Of a stretch of DNA of 6,350 bases, positions 1 through 6,120 are shown in pieces. The translations under genes were made by a program, and so were the position numbers. The stretch spans positions 1-6,350 of the forward strand of contig MCBC01000079.1 of the NCBI GenBank assembly GCA_001723855.1, in the 5' to 3' direction. Each line of letters opens with the position of its first letter. The stretch's first letter is position 1. This DNA is from Candidatus Altarchaeales archaeon WOR_SM1_86-2 (GTDB taxonomy: Archaea; Altiarchaeota; Altiarchaeia; IMC4; MCBC01). The notes below the pieces were generated by a model. That model was not told where the DNA came from and made no database searches. It saw nothing but the letters and a program-made list of their open reading frames with translations.

Positions 1-281
1 CATCAACAAGGTAAGGCATAAGACAATTGTATCAGCCAGGTTAAGATGAAGTAAGCGGTAGACCAGAATGGATGCATTCTATTCATGGGTGCAATATCGC
101 TGTTGGGTGGAGAGAAAGAAAGGTTATTGCCCACCATGTTTGAGCATACCAGTCGGAATAGGTGTACTCTAATCAGGTGGAAATTGTGGTTGTTATGTTG
201 TTATTTGGAGAGGGATCACAGATTTTAAATCTTCAAGTTCTGATAATAAAAGGTTATTAGGATTTTACTTTTCAGTATCCT
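1..281. other. Non-coding stretch upstream of the LysM gene
   Basis: No open reading frame of useful length is seen. All three forward frames reach a stop within the first 50 bases, and the reverse frames that run off the left edge are short with no convincing start. The stretch holds a 10-base direct repeat AAAGGTTATT at 119-128 and 249-258, and an AT-rich palindrome at 220-232 (AGATTT, one central T, AAATCT). A GATAAT hexamer at 242-247 resembles a -10 box but has no recognisable -35 partner. The upstream gene is not identifiable. Confidence 0.6.
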
Positions 282-1049
282 GTGCTAAACTCCTCAGCGA
301 TGGGAAGCGTAAGACGCTCAAATTGGAAGCGGTTTATCCCCTATATTATTCTCAACATCATTGTCTCCGTGGGAGCGGTACTTTTAGTCCTTTTCTTTTG
401 GAGCCGTCGTCCTACCCCGCCTAAGCTGACACCTACTGCAACCATGGATATCGCTGAAGAAATCGACTCCATGAGGCCTACTGCAACAGCCACACTCCCT
501 CCATCGCCGACTCCCAATGTATACATCATAAAACCAGGCGATACACTCTTCGCAATTGCCATTGAGTACGAAATCCCTGTTGATGTACTGATGGCTGCCA
601 ATGGCCTTTCTAATGCAGATGAACTTAGTATTGAACAAGTGCTTATTATTCCATCCGATGAATGGGTAGCCGCCTACAGAGAGAAACGCGTTGGGGCTCG
701 ATCAGATGGTACAGCTACACCGACGGTCATTGTCGATCCTCCCGAAGTTAGAATTATTGGGGTGGAAGGTGCTGGTACTTTGGAAGAGGAGGCAATTAGG
801 ATTTTAAATTCTGGAGGTGTTGCCTACATGTCAGGATGGAGGTTGGATGATGGTGATGGTCATATTTATATCTTTCCGACCTTTACATTACACAGCGGCG
901 CTTTCAATTTAAACATTGGTCCTGGGAATGATTCTCCCATCGATTTGTACTGGGGACTTGAAGAACCTATTTTGAGTCCAGGAAAGATTCTTAAACTTCT
1001 GGACACCTCTGGTGAAGTGCAATCCACCTTTGAAATCCCTGAAACATAG
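282..1049 (+). CDS. Membrane-anchored LysM and lamin-tail domain protein
   Basis: The 255-residue protein has a short basic N-terminus (RRSNWKR), one hydrophobic helix at about 18-40, a Pro/Thr/Ser-rich linker at about 44-79, a LysM domain at about 80-124 (VYIIKPGDTLFAIA, AANGL, LIIP), and a C-terminal lamin-tail-type (LTD) beta-sandwich at about 153-253 (EEEAIRILNSGG, GWRLDDGDGHIYIFP, DLYWG). LysM domains bind N-acetylglucosamine-containing glycans such as peptidoglycan. Bacterial LTDs are usually secreted or surface domains with a suspected binding or adhesive role. The inferred topology is a cytoplasmic N-terminus with both domains outside. The chosen start is GTG at 282; a stop at 258-260 blocks any earlier start. 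ATG at 300 would remove six residues and keep the helix, and neither start has a good ribosome-binding site. There is no catalytic motif, so a structural or cell-wall-binding role is more likely than an enzyme. It stands alone, with long gaps on both sides. Domain calls are firm; the biological role is not. Confidence 0.9.
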   Translation: MLNSSAMGSVRRSNWKRFIPYIILNIIVSVGAVLLVLFFWSRRPTPPKLTPTATMDIAEEIDSMRPTATATLPPSPTPNVYIIKPGDTLFAIAIEYEIPVDVLMAANGLSNADELSIEQVLIIPSDEWVAAYREKRVGARSDGTATPTVIVDPPEVRIIGVEGAGTLEEEAIRILNSGGVAYMSGWRLDDGDGHIYIFPTFTLHSGAFNLNIGPGNDSPIDLYWGLEEPILSPGKILKLLDTSGEVQSTFEIPET

Positions 1050-1470
1050 CCGCTTGGATTTATCATAAATAATCTTGATATTACCTGCATTGAATACTCA
1101 GGTCATTCAGGGGTTTGTGGGATTATTTATCTTTTAAAATTTTTGTGATGAGACTTATCAGGTTGATAGAATGGTAGGGGTGTGTTTCACGAAAGTGGGC
1201 AATATACTAATCAGGTAGGGAAGGAGAAATATTCGGTGGGTTTGGCAGCGGCGTCGTCGCTGCCAAACCCACCTTCTCCTCCTCACTGAACATTAATTGC
1301 CTACCAAGTTGAAGTACACCCGAAAGGTTGAAAGTCCAAGGATAATTGTCCAGCAACGGATGAGAGGCAATTGAGAGAAATACGCAAATATTGTATGGCT
1401 GTCTGTAAATTCCTTCTCACAAGCAAAGTCTCGATTCGAAGTACACTGAACAAATCTATACAAGAGGCTG
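1050..1470. other. Non-coding stretch between LysM and DUF1992 genes
   Basis: About 420 bases with no supportable gene. A reverse-strand frame at 1301-1486 overlaps the start of the next gene and resembles no family, so it is treated as chance. The main content is the nested inverted repeat centred near 1254. There is an AT-rich run at about 1123-1146 (including AAAATTTTTGTG) after the LysM stop. No well-formed -35/-10 pair was found for the downstream gene: TTGAGA at 1371 has only a poor -10 (TATGGC) at 17-base spacing. Confidence 0.55.
1222..1280. repeat. Nested inverted repeat with a 16-bp perfect GC-rich stem
   Basis: The core arms at 1235-1250 (GGTGGGTTTGGCAGCG) and 1258-1273 are perfect reverse complements of 16 bases around a 7-base centre. 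A second complementary pair, AGGAGAA at 1222-1228 and TTCTCCT at 1274-1280, lies immediately outside, with a 6-base bulge (ATATTC) on the left side only. A third pair, GGTAGG at 1214-1219 and CCTACC at 1300-1305, can extend it. The stem is much more GC-rich than its surroundings. It would form a very stable RNA hairpin on either strand, but neither flank carries a canonical T-run: the right flank is pyrimidine-rich (TTCTCCTCCTC). It could be an atypical terminator, about 185 bases past the LysM stop, or a small REP/MITE-like palindromic element. Sequence alone does not decide. Confidence 0.85.
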
Positions 1471-1902
1471 ATGATTCAAATGACATGGTTCATTGCAGAG
1501 CGAATCTTACAAAGCGCCATTGAGGCGGGGACTTTCGATTGTTCCATTGAGAAGGGAAAACCTCTTCGGCTGCGGGAAGACCCCTTTACGAATCACGAGG
1601 ATCGGCTTGCTTTCCATCTTTTGAAGGAGGCAGGAATGAGACCTGAGTGGATTGAGCTCGATCTTGAGATACGAAACAAATTGGGTCATGCCCGAGATGA
1701 GTTTTTGGATGCTTTGACGATTTATGGTGCGGAAGGGAATGGTTGGGTTAAAGCTTTAGATCAATATAACAAATGGATAGAAGAAATCAATCGCTCGATT
1801 CGAGAATTGAATCTTAAAGTCCCTCATCCTAGATTTCAACGCGCTTTGCTAAAACCAGATCATGGGGTTTATCAAGTACGACTACCACCTCAACAAATAT
1901 AG
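1471..1902 (+). CDS. DUF1992 (DnaJC28-type conserved domain) protein
   Basis: The 143-residue soluble protein matches the DUF1992 family from its N-terminus: an IAERxxxxAIExGxFD-type segment at 7-23, KGKPL at 28-32, LLKEAGMRPEWIEL at 50-63, and INRSIRELNLKVPHPRFQR at 106-124. In eukaryotes this domain occurs in the DnaJ-like protein DNAJC28; here there is no J domain or HPD motif, which is usual for the stand-alone bacterial form. No signal peptide or membrane helix is seen, so it is likely cytoplasmic. Its molecular function is unknown, and a chaperone role cannot be inferred without a J domain. An in-frame stop at 1447-1449 leaves two starts: ATG at 1471, which follows AAGAGG (1462-1467) at only 3 bases, or ATG at 1480, which has 12 bases; the earlier one is kept. 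The gene is convergent with tatA, with 48 bases between the stop codons. Confidence 0.88.
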   Translation: MIQMTWFIAERILQSAIEAGTFDCSIEKGKPLRLREDPFTNHEDRLAFHLLKEAGMRPEWIELDLEIRNKLGHARDEFLDALTIYGAEGNGWVKALDQYNKWIEEINRSIRELNLKVPHPRFQRALLKPDHGVYQVRLPPQQI

Positions 1903-1948
1903 GTCAGTTAATCGAATAATAGCATCCTCATAGAGGGAGCTGGCCTAT
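1899..1948. terminator. Candidate bidirectional terminator between convergent genes
   Basis: ATAGGTCAG at 1899-1907 pairs with CTGGCCTAT at 1940-1948 over 9 bases with one T-G wobble. It overlaps the stop codon of the DUF1992 gene and ends two bases before the tatA stop. The 32-base interior holds a small CCTC/GAGG hairpin. On the minus strand the stem is followed by ATATTTGTTG, which is T-rich; on the plus strand by TTCCTATTCC, which is weaker. The position between two converging genes supports a shared terminator, but the long loop and modest stem make it tentative. Confidence 0.3.
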
Positions 1949-1950
1949 TC

Positions 1951-2130
1951 CTATTCCGATGATTCCTTCTCGGCGGAAACTTCCTCTTCTTCCTCATCAC
2001 CCTTTAACCCAGTTCGAAATTCTCGAATTCCGCGCCCCAGCTCTCCCCCAATTCGGCTCAGCCTTCCAACACCAAAGAGCAAAAGGACAATGACCAGGAT
2101 GATAATAAGCTCAGTAGGACCGAGGTTCAT
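1951..2130 (-). CDS. tatA: Sec-independent translocase subunit TatA
   Basis: This 59-residue protein is a TatA/TatE-family component of the twin-arginine translocase, which moves folded proteins across the cytoplasmic membrane. Residues 1-20 form the short N-terminal membrane helix (GPTELIIILVIVLLLFG), followed by the hinge and amphipathic helix (GRLSRIGGELGRGIREFRTGLKG, about 21-44) and a strongly acidic tail (DEEEEE, then EKESSE). FG before the hinge and the GIREF motif are family hallmarks. The start is set at ATG 2130-2128, because a strong GGAGG lies 5 bases upstream; a TTG at 2145-2143 would add five residues but has no such site. The tail is short compared with many TatA proteins. No tatC or tatB is in the window, so the rest of the translocase must be encoded elsewhere. 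It is transcribed opposite to all its neighbours, so it is probably monocistronic. TatB is less likely given the length and helix pattern. Confidence 0.93.
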   Translation of the reverse strand: MNLGPTELIIILVIVLLLFGVGRLSRIGGELGRGIREFRTGLKGDEEEEEVSAEKESSE

Positions 2131-2135
2131 GCGTG

Positions 2136-2140
2136 CCTCC
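2136..2140 (-). promoter_or_regulatory. Shine-Dalgarno of tatA (decides the start)
   Basis: On the minus strand GGAGG (plus-strand CCTCC) sits 5 bases before the ATG at 2130. It is a strong site in this window and selects that ATG over the upstream in-frame TTG at 2145. Confidence 0.85.
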
Positions 2141-2169
2141 AGCAATATTGTTTTCTCATTTACATAGCC

Positions 2170-2178
2170 ATTATAGCA
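2170..2178 (-). promoter_or_regulatory. Extended -10 promoter of tatA
   Basis: The minus strand reads TGCTATAAT, a perfect TATAAT with the TGn extension of extended -10 sigma-70-type promoters. It ends about 40 bases before the tatA ATG, giving a predicted leader of roughly 33 bases that contains the GGAGG site. No good -35 box is seen at 17-18 bases (ACGATA), which is common for extended -10 promoters. The call rests on motif and position only. Confidence 0.5.
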
Positions 2179-2283
2179 TTATCCAAGGATACTATCGTGT
2201 TTTTCCAAGAACTAAAAATTTTGTTTCGGGAATGTATCTTTGAGCGAAAGGGAGGAGTGAGTCATTTCCTGGTCGGCTGTTGA

Positions 2284-2297
2284 TCTTTCCGGAAAGA
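2284..2297. repeat. Perfect 14-bp palindrome, possible operator
   Basis: TCTTTCCGGAAAGA reads the same on both strands with no central gap, as expected for the half-sites of a dimeric regulator. It lies about 165 bases before the sulfatase-fold gene and about 155 bases from the tatA start. Function is unproven. Confidence 0.3.
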
Positions 2298-2450
2298 AGT
2301 TGTTCTCCCTTAGGGCCATTGGTAGATATCCTTTGTGATATCATAAGTTGATCTCAAATTCGTTATTCTTTCTTAAAGAACAGGCAGCAAATTCATCCTG
2401 GAAAAATCTCCAATTCTCGATGAAGAGAGTCTCCCAACCTCAATCCCTTC

Positions 2451-2454
2451 AGGA
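2451..2454 (+). promoter_or_regulatory. Ribosome-binding site of the sulfatase-fold gene
   Basis: AGGA at 2451-2454 lies 6 bases before the ATG at 2461. A second AGGA at 2457-2460 directly abuts the start and is too close to act. The spacing supports the chosen start, although the match is short. Confidence 0.5.
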
Positions 2455-2460
2455 TCAGGA

Positions 2461-4032
2461 ATGAATCTTCTAAAACGGATAACAGTCCATCCCATTTTTT
2501 TTTCTATGAGCCCCGTCTTGGCTTTATTAGCGACAAATATCGCTGAGGTTGAGATGGGGGTGGTTGTCAGACCACTCCTTCTTTCAATATCCTTTTCCCT
2601 GATCCTCTTTTTTCTTGCATGGATCCTTTTTAGGGATACTCAGAAGGCTGCTTTGGTTACTTCCTTTTTGTTGATCCTCTTTTTCACCTATGGACATGTC
2701 TATCAGATGATCGAGTTAAAAGAGATCCTTGGGGTTAACATCGGTAGACATCGGTACCTTGTCCTTCTATATCTGGTTATTTGTATCGCGGGTATGTGGC
2801 TGATATTAAAAAAAGTGCATAAGTATGCTGATGCGACATTGATACTAAATGTCGTAGGTGTATTCCTATTGATGGTTCCCATTATACAAATGCTTTCTTT
2901 TACGTATCGGATCTCTATGGGCGAGGAAGCAGCGAACAAATTGAAAGAAACGACCATCCCTTCAGATATGCAATTACCTGATGCGTTACCGGATATTTAT
3001 TACATCATCCTTGATACCTATACTCGAGAAGATGCCCTACTGCGCGATTTTCAGTTTGATAACAGTTACTTCATAGAATCATTAGAAGCATTGGGCTTCT
3101 ATGTGGCAGATTGTAGCCGTAGCAACTACAGTTATACACAAGGCACAATCACAGCTGTACTTAATATGGATTATCTACATGATCTGCGAGATGAGTTAAA
3201 TGAATTAGGTTTAGATATGGGTGATATTTGGGTCCTTTTAAAGCAAAGCTTGGTGAGAAGGAAGCTAGAGGATATAGGTTATAAAACAGTTGCCTTTGAT
3301 ACGGGATATGAATGGAGTCAATTGCACGATGCTGACCTCTACTTCAGGCTGGGGACAAATCCTTACAACCTACAAATGTCCAACCCCTTTGAAGCTATGC
3401 TTATTAAAAGTACAGCCGCGATCCTTCTGACAGAATCGCCATACTGGTGGATGTCAGAGAGAATGAAGGCTATCAATTTCCCCTATAGCAGCTATGTGCA
3501 AACTCAGCAACTTATTCTCAACCAATTGGCCGAGCTCCCATCCGTTAAAGGTCCCCAGTTTGTTTTTGCTCATATTTTGATTCCTCATGTCCCCTATGTA
3601 TTTGATCCGGAAGGCAATATTCGCCAGGATCCTGGATATTATGGGGGTGTCTTAGCTGACCCACTCAACGAGAGTTATTTGGTGGATGGTTATACGGGGG
3701 AAATCCAATTCATCAATTCTAAAATGCTAGAAATTTCTGAAAAAATCATCAAGAATTCACAGCCATCTCCAATTATCATGATTCATGGTGATCATGGATT
3801 GAGAGACGAGAATCGGCTTCAGATCTTCAATGCATACTACCTACCTGAAGGTGGGAAGGCTGCTCTTTATCCAAGTATATCTCCAGTCAATTCCTTCAGA
3901 GTCGTCTTTGATACAACCTTCGGAATGGATTATGGCCTGCTTGTTGATGAGAGCTTTCTGGGGGATGACATCAAGAATCCAATCCCTGAAACATCTCCTC
4001 TCTGCAAGGAGATATCCAATACAACACAGTGA
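2461..4032 (+). CDS. Polytopic membrane protein with sulfatase-type extracytoplasmic domain
   Basis: The 523-residue protein has about five hydrophobic helices (roughly 10-27, 36-57, 62-82, 98-117, 125-148) followed by an alkaline-phosphatase/sulfatase-superfamily domain from about 177 to the end. The domain opens with PDIYYIILDTYTRED, where D185 is the expected first metal ligand. A conserved SNYSYTQGT segment (221-229) is the likely nucleophile region, followed by LNMDYL. FAHILIPHVPYVFDP (369-383) gives further histidines, and IIMIHGDHGLRDEN (438-451) has the metal-binding D444 and H445. Five helices plus an outside hydrolase domain is the layout of lipoteichoic acid synthase and phosphoglycerol or phosphoethanolamine transferases, so it may modify lipid, glycan or cell-wall polymers. 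The substrate cannot be read from the sequence. There is no Cys/Ser-x-Pro-x-Arg sulfatase maturation motif, so true sulfatase activity is unlikely. It is complete and in frame, with no partner gene nearby. Confidence 0.85.
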   Translation: MNLLKRITVHPIFFSMSPVLALLATNIAEVEMGVVVRPLLLSISFSLILFFLAWILFRDTQKAALVTSFLLILFFTYGHVYQMIELKEILGVNIGRHRYLVLLYLVICIAGMWLILKKVHKYADATLILNVVGVFLLMVPIIQMLSFTYRISMGEEAANKLKETTIPSDMQLPDALPDIYYIILDTYTREDALLRDFQFDNSYFIESLEALGFYVADCSRSNYSYTQGTITAVLNMDYLHDLRDELNELGLDMGDIWVLLKQSLVRRKLEDIGYKTVAFDTGYEWSQLHDADLYFRLGTNPYNLQMSNPFEAMLIKSTAAILLTESPYWWMSERMKAINFPYSSYVQTQQLILNQLAELPSVKGPQFVFAHILIPHVPYVFDPEGNIRQDPGYYGGVLADPLNESYLVDGYTGEIQFINSKMLEISEKIIKNSQPSPIIMIHGDHGLRDENRLQIFNAYYLPEGGKAALYPSISPVNSFRVVFDTTFGMDYGLLVDESFLGDDIKNPIPETSPLCKEISNTTQ

Positions 4033-4265
4033 TCTTATGGACACTAGTATCATTTTGTGAGGGGCAGCTTCGCCAATTTGTGAGGTGACCTCTTCTTTTA
4101 GATACCTTTTAATTTGCCAGGATCATTGTATAAGGCGTGAGAGGTGTCCTAATATATTTGTCGTAGAGAGATGGATAATAGAGGGTAATAACATAGAAGG
4201 ATTTTAATACAGGTCTTTATTTCTTTGCAGTAACCTTAAATTTTTGTGTGAAAAGGCAGATGTTG

Positions 4266-4335
4266 ATTGATAAGTTCTTGCGCCACTTCGTAGCGTCTGA
4301 TACACTCGCACGGACTGTAGAATAAGCTTATCAAT
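4266..4335. repeat. Inverted repeat in the dnaX leader
   Basis: ATTGATAAGTT at 4266-4276 pairs with AGCTTATCAAT at 4325-4335 over 11 positions with one T-G wobble, enclosing 48 bases. The enclosed part is more GC-rich than its flanks and carries the candidate promoter -10. It may be a DNA-level operator pair or chance; the full stem would not be in a transcript starting near 4313. Confidence 0.4.
4278..4306 (+). promoter_or_regulatory. Candidate dnaX promoter
   Basis: TTGCGC at 4278-4283 and TACACT at 4301-4306 are 17 bases apart, and TG at 4298-4299 supplies an extended -10. The -10 matches TATAAT at four of six positions; the -35 keeps only the TTG. A start near 4313 would give a leader of about 90 bases before the dnaX ATG. 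This is the best-spaced pair found upstream of dnaX, but it is a motif match only. Confidence 0.33.
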
Positions 4336-4391
4336 TAGAACTCCTATGAACCTAAATCTTCCGCTACCATTCATTTACCCAAAGGCCGGAT

Positions 4392-4395
4392 GAGG
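4392..4395 (+). promoter_or_regulatory. Ribosome-binding site of dnaX
   Basis: GAGG at 4392-4395 lies 8 bases before the ATG at 4404, supporting a start that gives the typical DnaX N-terminus. Confidence 0.65.
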
Positions 4396-4403
4396 TTCCC
4401 TTA

Positions 4404-6053
4404 ATGTCACAAGCGCTCTATCTAAAATGGCGACCAAAAACATGGGATGAAGTTGTAGGTCAAGAGCATGTTATTCAAACCCTGCGGAACGCAGTACGCA
4501 GTAATAGAATTGCGCATGCTTATCTATTTGCTGGCCCCCGAGGAACTGGGAAAACAACAACAGCTCGCTTGTTGGCGAAGGCAGCTAACTGCTTGGCAGT
4601 TTCCTTGGAGGATCGCCCAGACAACCAGTGTCCGATGTGTCAGGCCGTCAATGAAGCTAGATTCTTGGATCTGATCGAAATTGATGCAGCCTCTAATACG
4701 AGTGTGGAAGATGTTCGTGATTTACGGGATAAAATTAATTTTTCACCTAATGAGGGTAGATACAAGGTTTATATCATCGATGAAGTTCACATGCTCTCTA
4801 CAGCAGCCTTTAATGCACTTCTAAAAACATTAGAAGAACCACCTGCACACGCGATTTTTATCTTGGCCACAACGGAAGTTCATAAAATTCCTGCAACTGT
4901 CCTATCGCGATGTCAACGACATGAATTCAGACGGCTTTCAGTTAAGATGATTTTTGAATACCTAAAGGAGAAATCAGAAGCTGAAAATCTGCCTATTGAT
5001 GAGCAAGCATTAGATTTAATCGCAAGGCAGGCGACGGGAAGTTTGCGTGATGGTATCTCTCTCCTGGATCAACTTACATCTACTGGGGATCGGATTTCAC
5101 TTGAGCAGGCACAGATGATTTTTGGGACCGTTACAGGTCAGTCAGTGGCAGAAATTATCGAAGCCTTATCCACTCAGGATCCATCCCAGGGTTTTACTGC
5201 TCTCAACCGCACGATTGATGGAGGAGCAGATCCTCGACAGTTCGCACGGCAGATTGTGGATTATCTTCGTGGGATGCTCATGATCAAAATGGGTAATGCC
5301 CCTTTGGTTGATGCCTCCGCAGACACCAGGATTGAAATGGCTCGTTTGGTCGAAGAATTTGACATTGGTGACCTCTTGCATGCCTTGAAGGTTTTCAACC
5401 AGGCTGCGATGGAAAAGAGATCTTCCTGGATTCCTGGGTTAGCCCTCGAATTGGCTTTTTTGGAAGCCTGTCGCAGAGGTAATCCTGTTCAACAAGTGTC
5501 TTCATCATCTCACTTGACAACACCGCCTGCATCTAAACCTTCTACGCAGGATCCAGGTCACCAAAAACCGACAGGCTTCCACGCTGATTTTTCGCCCCAT
5601 CAAGATCCTTCGATGACCAATGCTCCTTCTGAGACTCCTGCTTTTACAGTTCCGGATCTCCCAGGTGAACTCTCATTCCAGGAGATTCGTGGGCGTTGGA
5701 GAGATATACTGCAAGCTGTTCGTCAATATGACCCCCGTACCCAAGCCCTCTTAAATTCAAGCGTGCCGATGGGAGTTGAGGAGGATACCTTGGTGCTTGG
5801 ATTTCGCAGTGACCTTCTTCGGGATAAGATGGAGAAGGACCATAACATCAATAATGTGTGTCAGGCTGCTGAGAAGATTCTGGGGAAATCCATTTCACTC
5901 CGCTGTATTTTAACGACTGCTTGGAAATCAGATCAACCAACAGAGGAACCACCACCCCCGATGGAAGAAGGGGGTATGGTTGCGACTGCGATCAAGGATT
6001 TTGGCGCTCAGGTTGTGGACATTGAACAACTGCCGCCAGATCCTGGGCCATAA
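4404..6053 (+). CDS. dnaX: DNA polymerase III subunit gamma/tau (clamp loader ATPase)
   Basis: The 549-residue AAA+ motor subunit of the replicative clamp loader loads the beta sliding clamp onto primed DNA in the cytoplasm. The N-terminus LYLKWRPKTWDEVVGQ is diagnostic. Walker A is GPRGTGKT at 44-51, Walker B IIDEVH at 124-129, sensor 1 ILATTEVHKIP at 153-163, the arginine-finger SRC motif 168-170, and sensor 2 GSLRD at 212-216. The oligomerisation domain runs to about 358. A Pro/Ser-rich linker (about 360-418) leads to a tau-type C-terminal domain (about 423-505, with FQEIRGRWRDIL and LVLGFRSDLLRDKME) and a short conserved-looking tail. The zinc module at 63-79 keeps C63, C76 and C79, but the fourth expected Cys is D73. 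The protein is shorter than E. coli tau (643 residues). No A-rich slippery site is seen, so only the full-length form is predicted. It is followed at 198 bases by the ybaB-type gene. Confidence 0.97.
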   Translation: MSQALYLKWRPKTWDEVVGQEHVIQTLRNAVRSNRIAHAYLFAGPRGTGKTTTARLLAKAANCLAVSLEDRPDNQCPMCQAVNEARFLDLIEIDAASNTSVEDVRDLRDKINFSPNEGRYKVYIIDEVHMLSTAAFNALLKTLEEPPAHAIFILATTEVHKIPATVLSRCQRHEFRRLSVKMIFEYLKEKSEAENLPIDEQALDLIARQATGSLRDGISLLDQLTSTGDRISLEQAQMIFGTVTGQSVAEIIEALSTQDPSQGFTALNRTIDGGADPRQFARQIVDYLRGMLMIKMGNAPLVDASADTRIEMARLVEEFDIGDLLHALKVFNQAAMEKRSSWIPGLALELAFLEACRRGNPVQQVSSSSHLTTPPASKPSTQDPGHQKPTGFHADFSPHQDPSMTNAPSETPAFTVPDLPGELSFQEIRGRWRDILQAVRQYDPRTQALLNSSVPMGVEEDTLVLGFRSDLLRDKMEKDHNINNVCQAAEKILGKSISLRCILTTAWKSDQPTEEPPPPMEEGGMVATAIKDFGAQVVDIEQLPPDPGP

Positions 6054-6120
6054 AGTATCATATCCAGTTCACCTTTAAGTGTAGATGAATATCGAAAGTC
6101 GGAAGAACTGAGTAGTGTGT

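Larger units (their letters stand above)
2131..2460. other. Divergent intergenic region between tatA and the sulfatase-fold gene
   Basis: About 330 bases between two divergent genes, with no coding frame. It holds the tatA signals at its left end. Further right is a 14-base perfect palindrome at 2284-2297 and two GATATC copies at 2325-2330 and 2337-2342 separated by 6 bases. These could be regulator-binding sites for the rightward gene. No convincing -35/-10 pair for that gene was found. Confidence 0.55.
4033..4403. other. Non-coding region upstream of dnaX
   Basis: About 370 bases with no supportable gene. Just after the sulfatase-fold gene is a 9-base direct repeat TTTGTGAGG (4054-4062 and 4077-4085). 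The second copy runs into a tiny GAGG-TGA-CCTC hairpin followed by TTCTTTT, at best a weak terminator. The middle is AT-rich and featureless. The right part holds a long-range inverted repeat and a candidate dnaX promoter. No signal-recognition-particle RNA signature or tRNA was found, although some bacteria carry the former next to dnaX. Confidence 0.55.

Noticed and set aside
105..135. GGGTGG/CCCACC inverted repeat in the left spacer
   Set aside because: Six base pairs around a 19-base loop with no T-run is within chance expectation.
242..247. GATAAT as the -10 of the LysM gene
   Set aside because: No -35-like sequence lies at 16-18 bases, and the region is AT-rich enough to produce such hexamers by chance.
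1301..1486. 61-residue reverse-strand frame before the DUF1992 gene
   Set aside because: It overlaps the start of a well-supported gene, has no family resemblance, and no clear ribosome-binding site was identified.
2461..4032. Classical arylsulfatase
   Set aside because: The Cys/Ser-x-Pro-x-Arg motif needed to form the formylglycine nucleophile is not present.
4082..4100. Terminator after the sulfatase-fold gene (GAGG-TGA-CCTC then TTCTTTT)
   Set aside because: A four-base-pair stem is too weak to claim, although the T-rich tail is suggestive.
4033..4403. A signal-recognition-particle RNA gene upstream of dnaX, as in some Firmicutes
   Set aside because: The conserved GGAAG/AGCA-type loop of SRP RNA helix 8 is absent, and no fold of suitable length was seen.
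5500..5800. Programmed frameshift in dnaX that would make a shorter gamma form
   Set aside because: No A-AAA-AAG heptamer or long A-run was found in the linker; the longest is five A's near 5572 without a slippery context.
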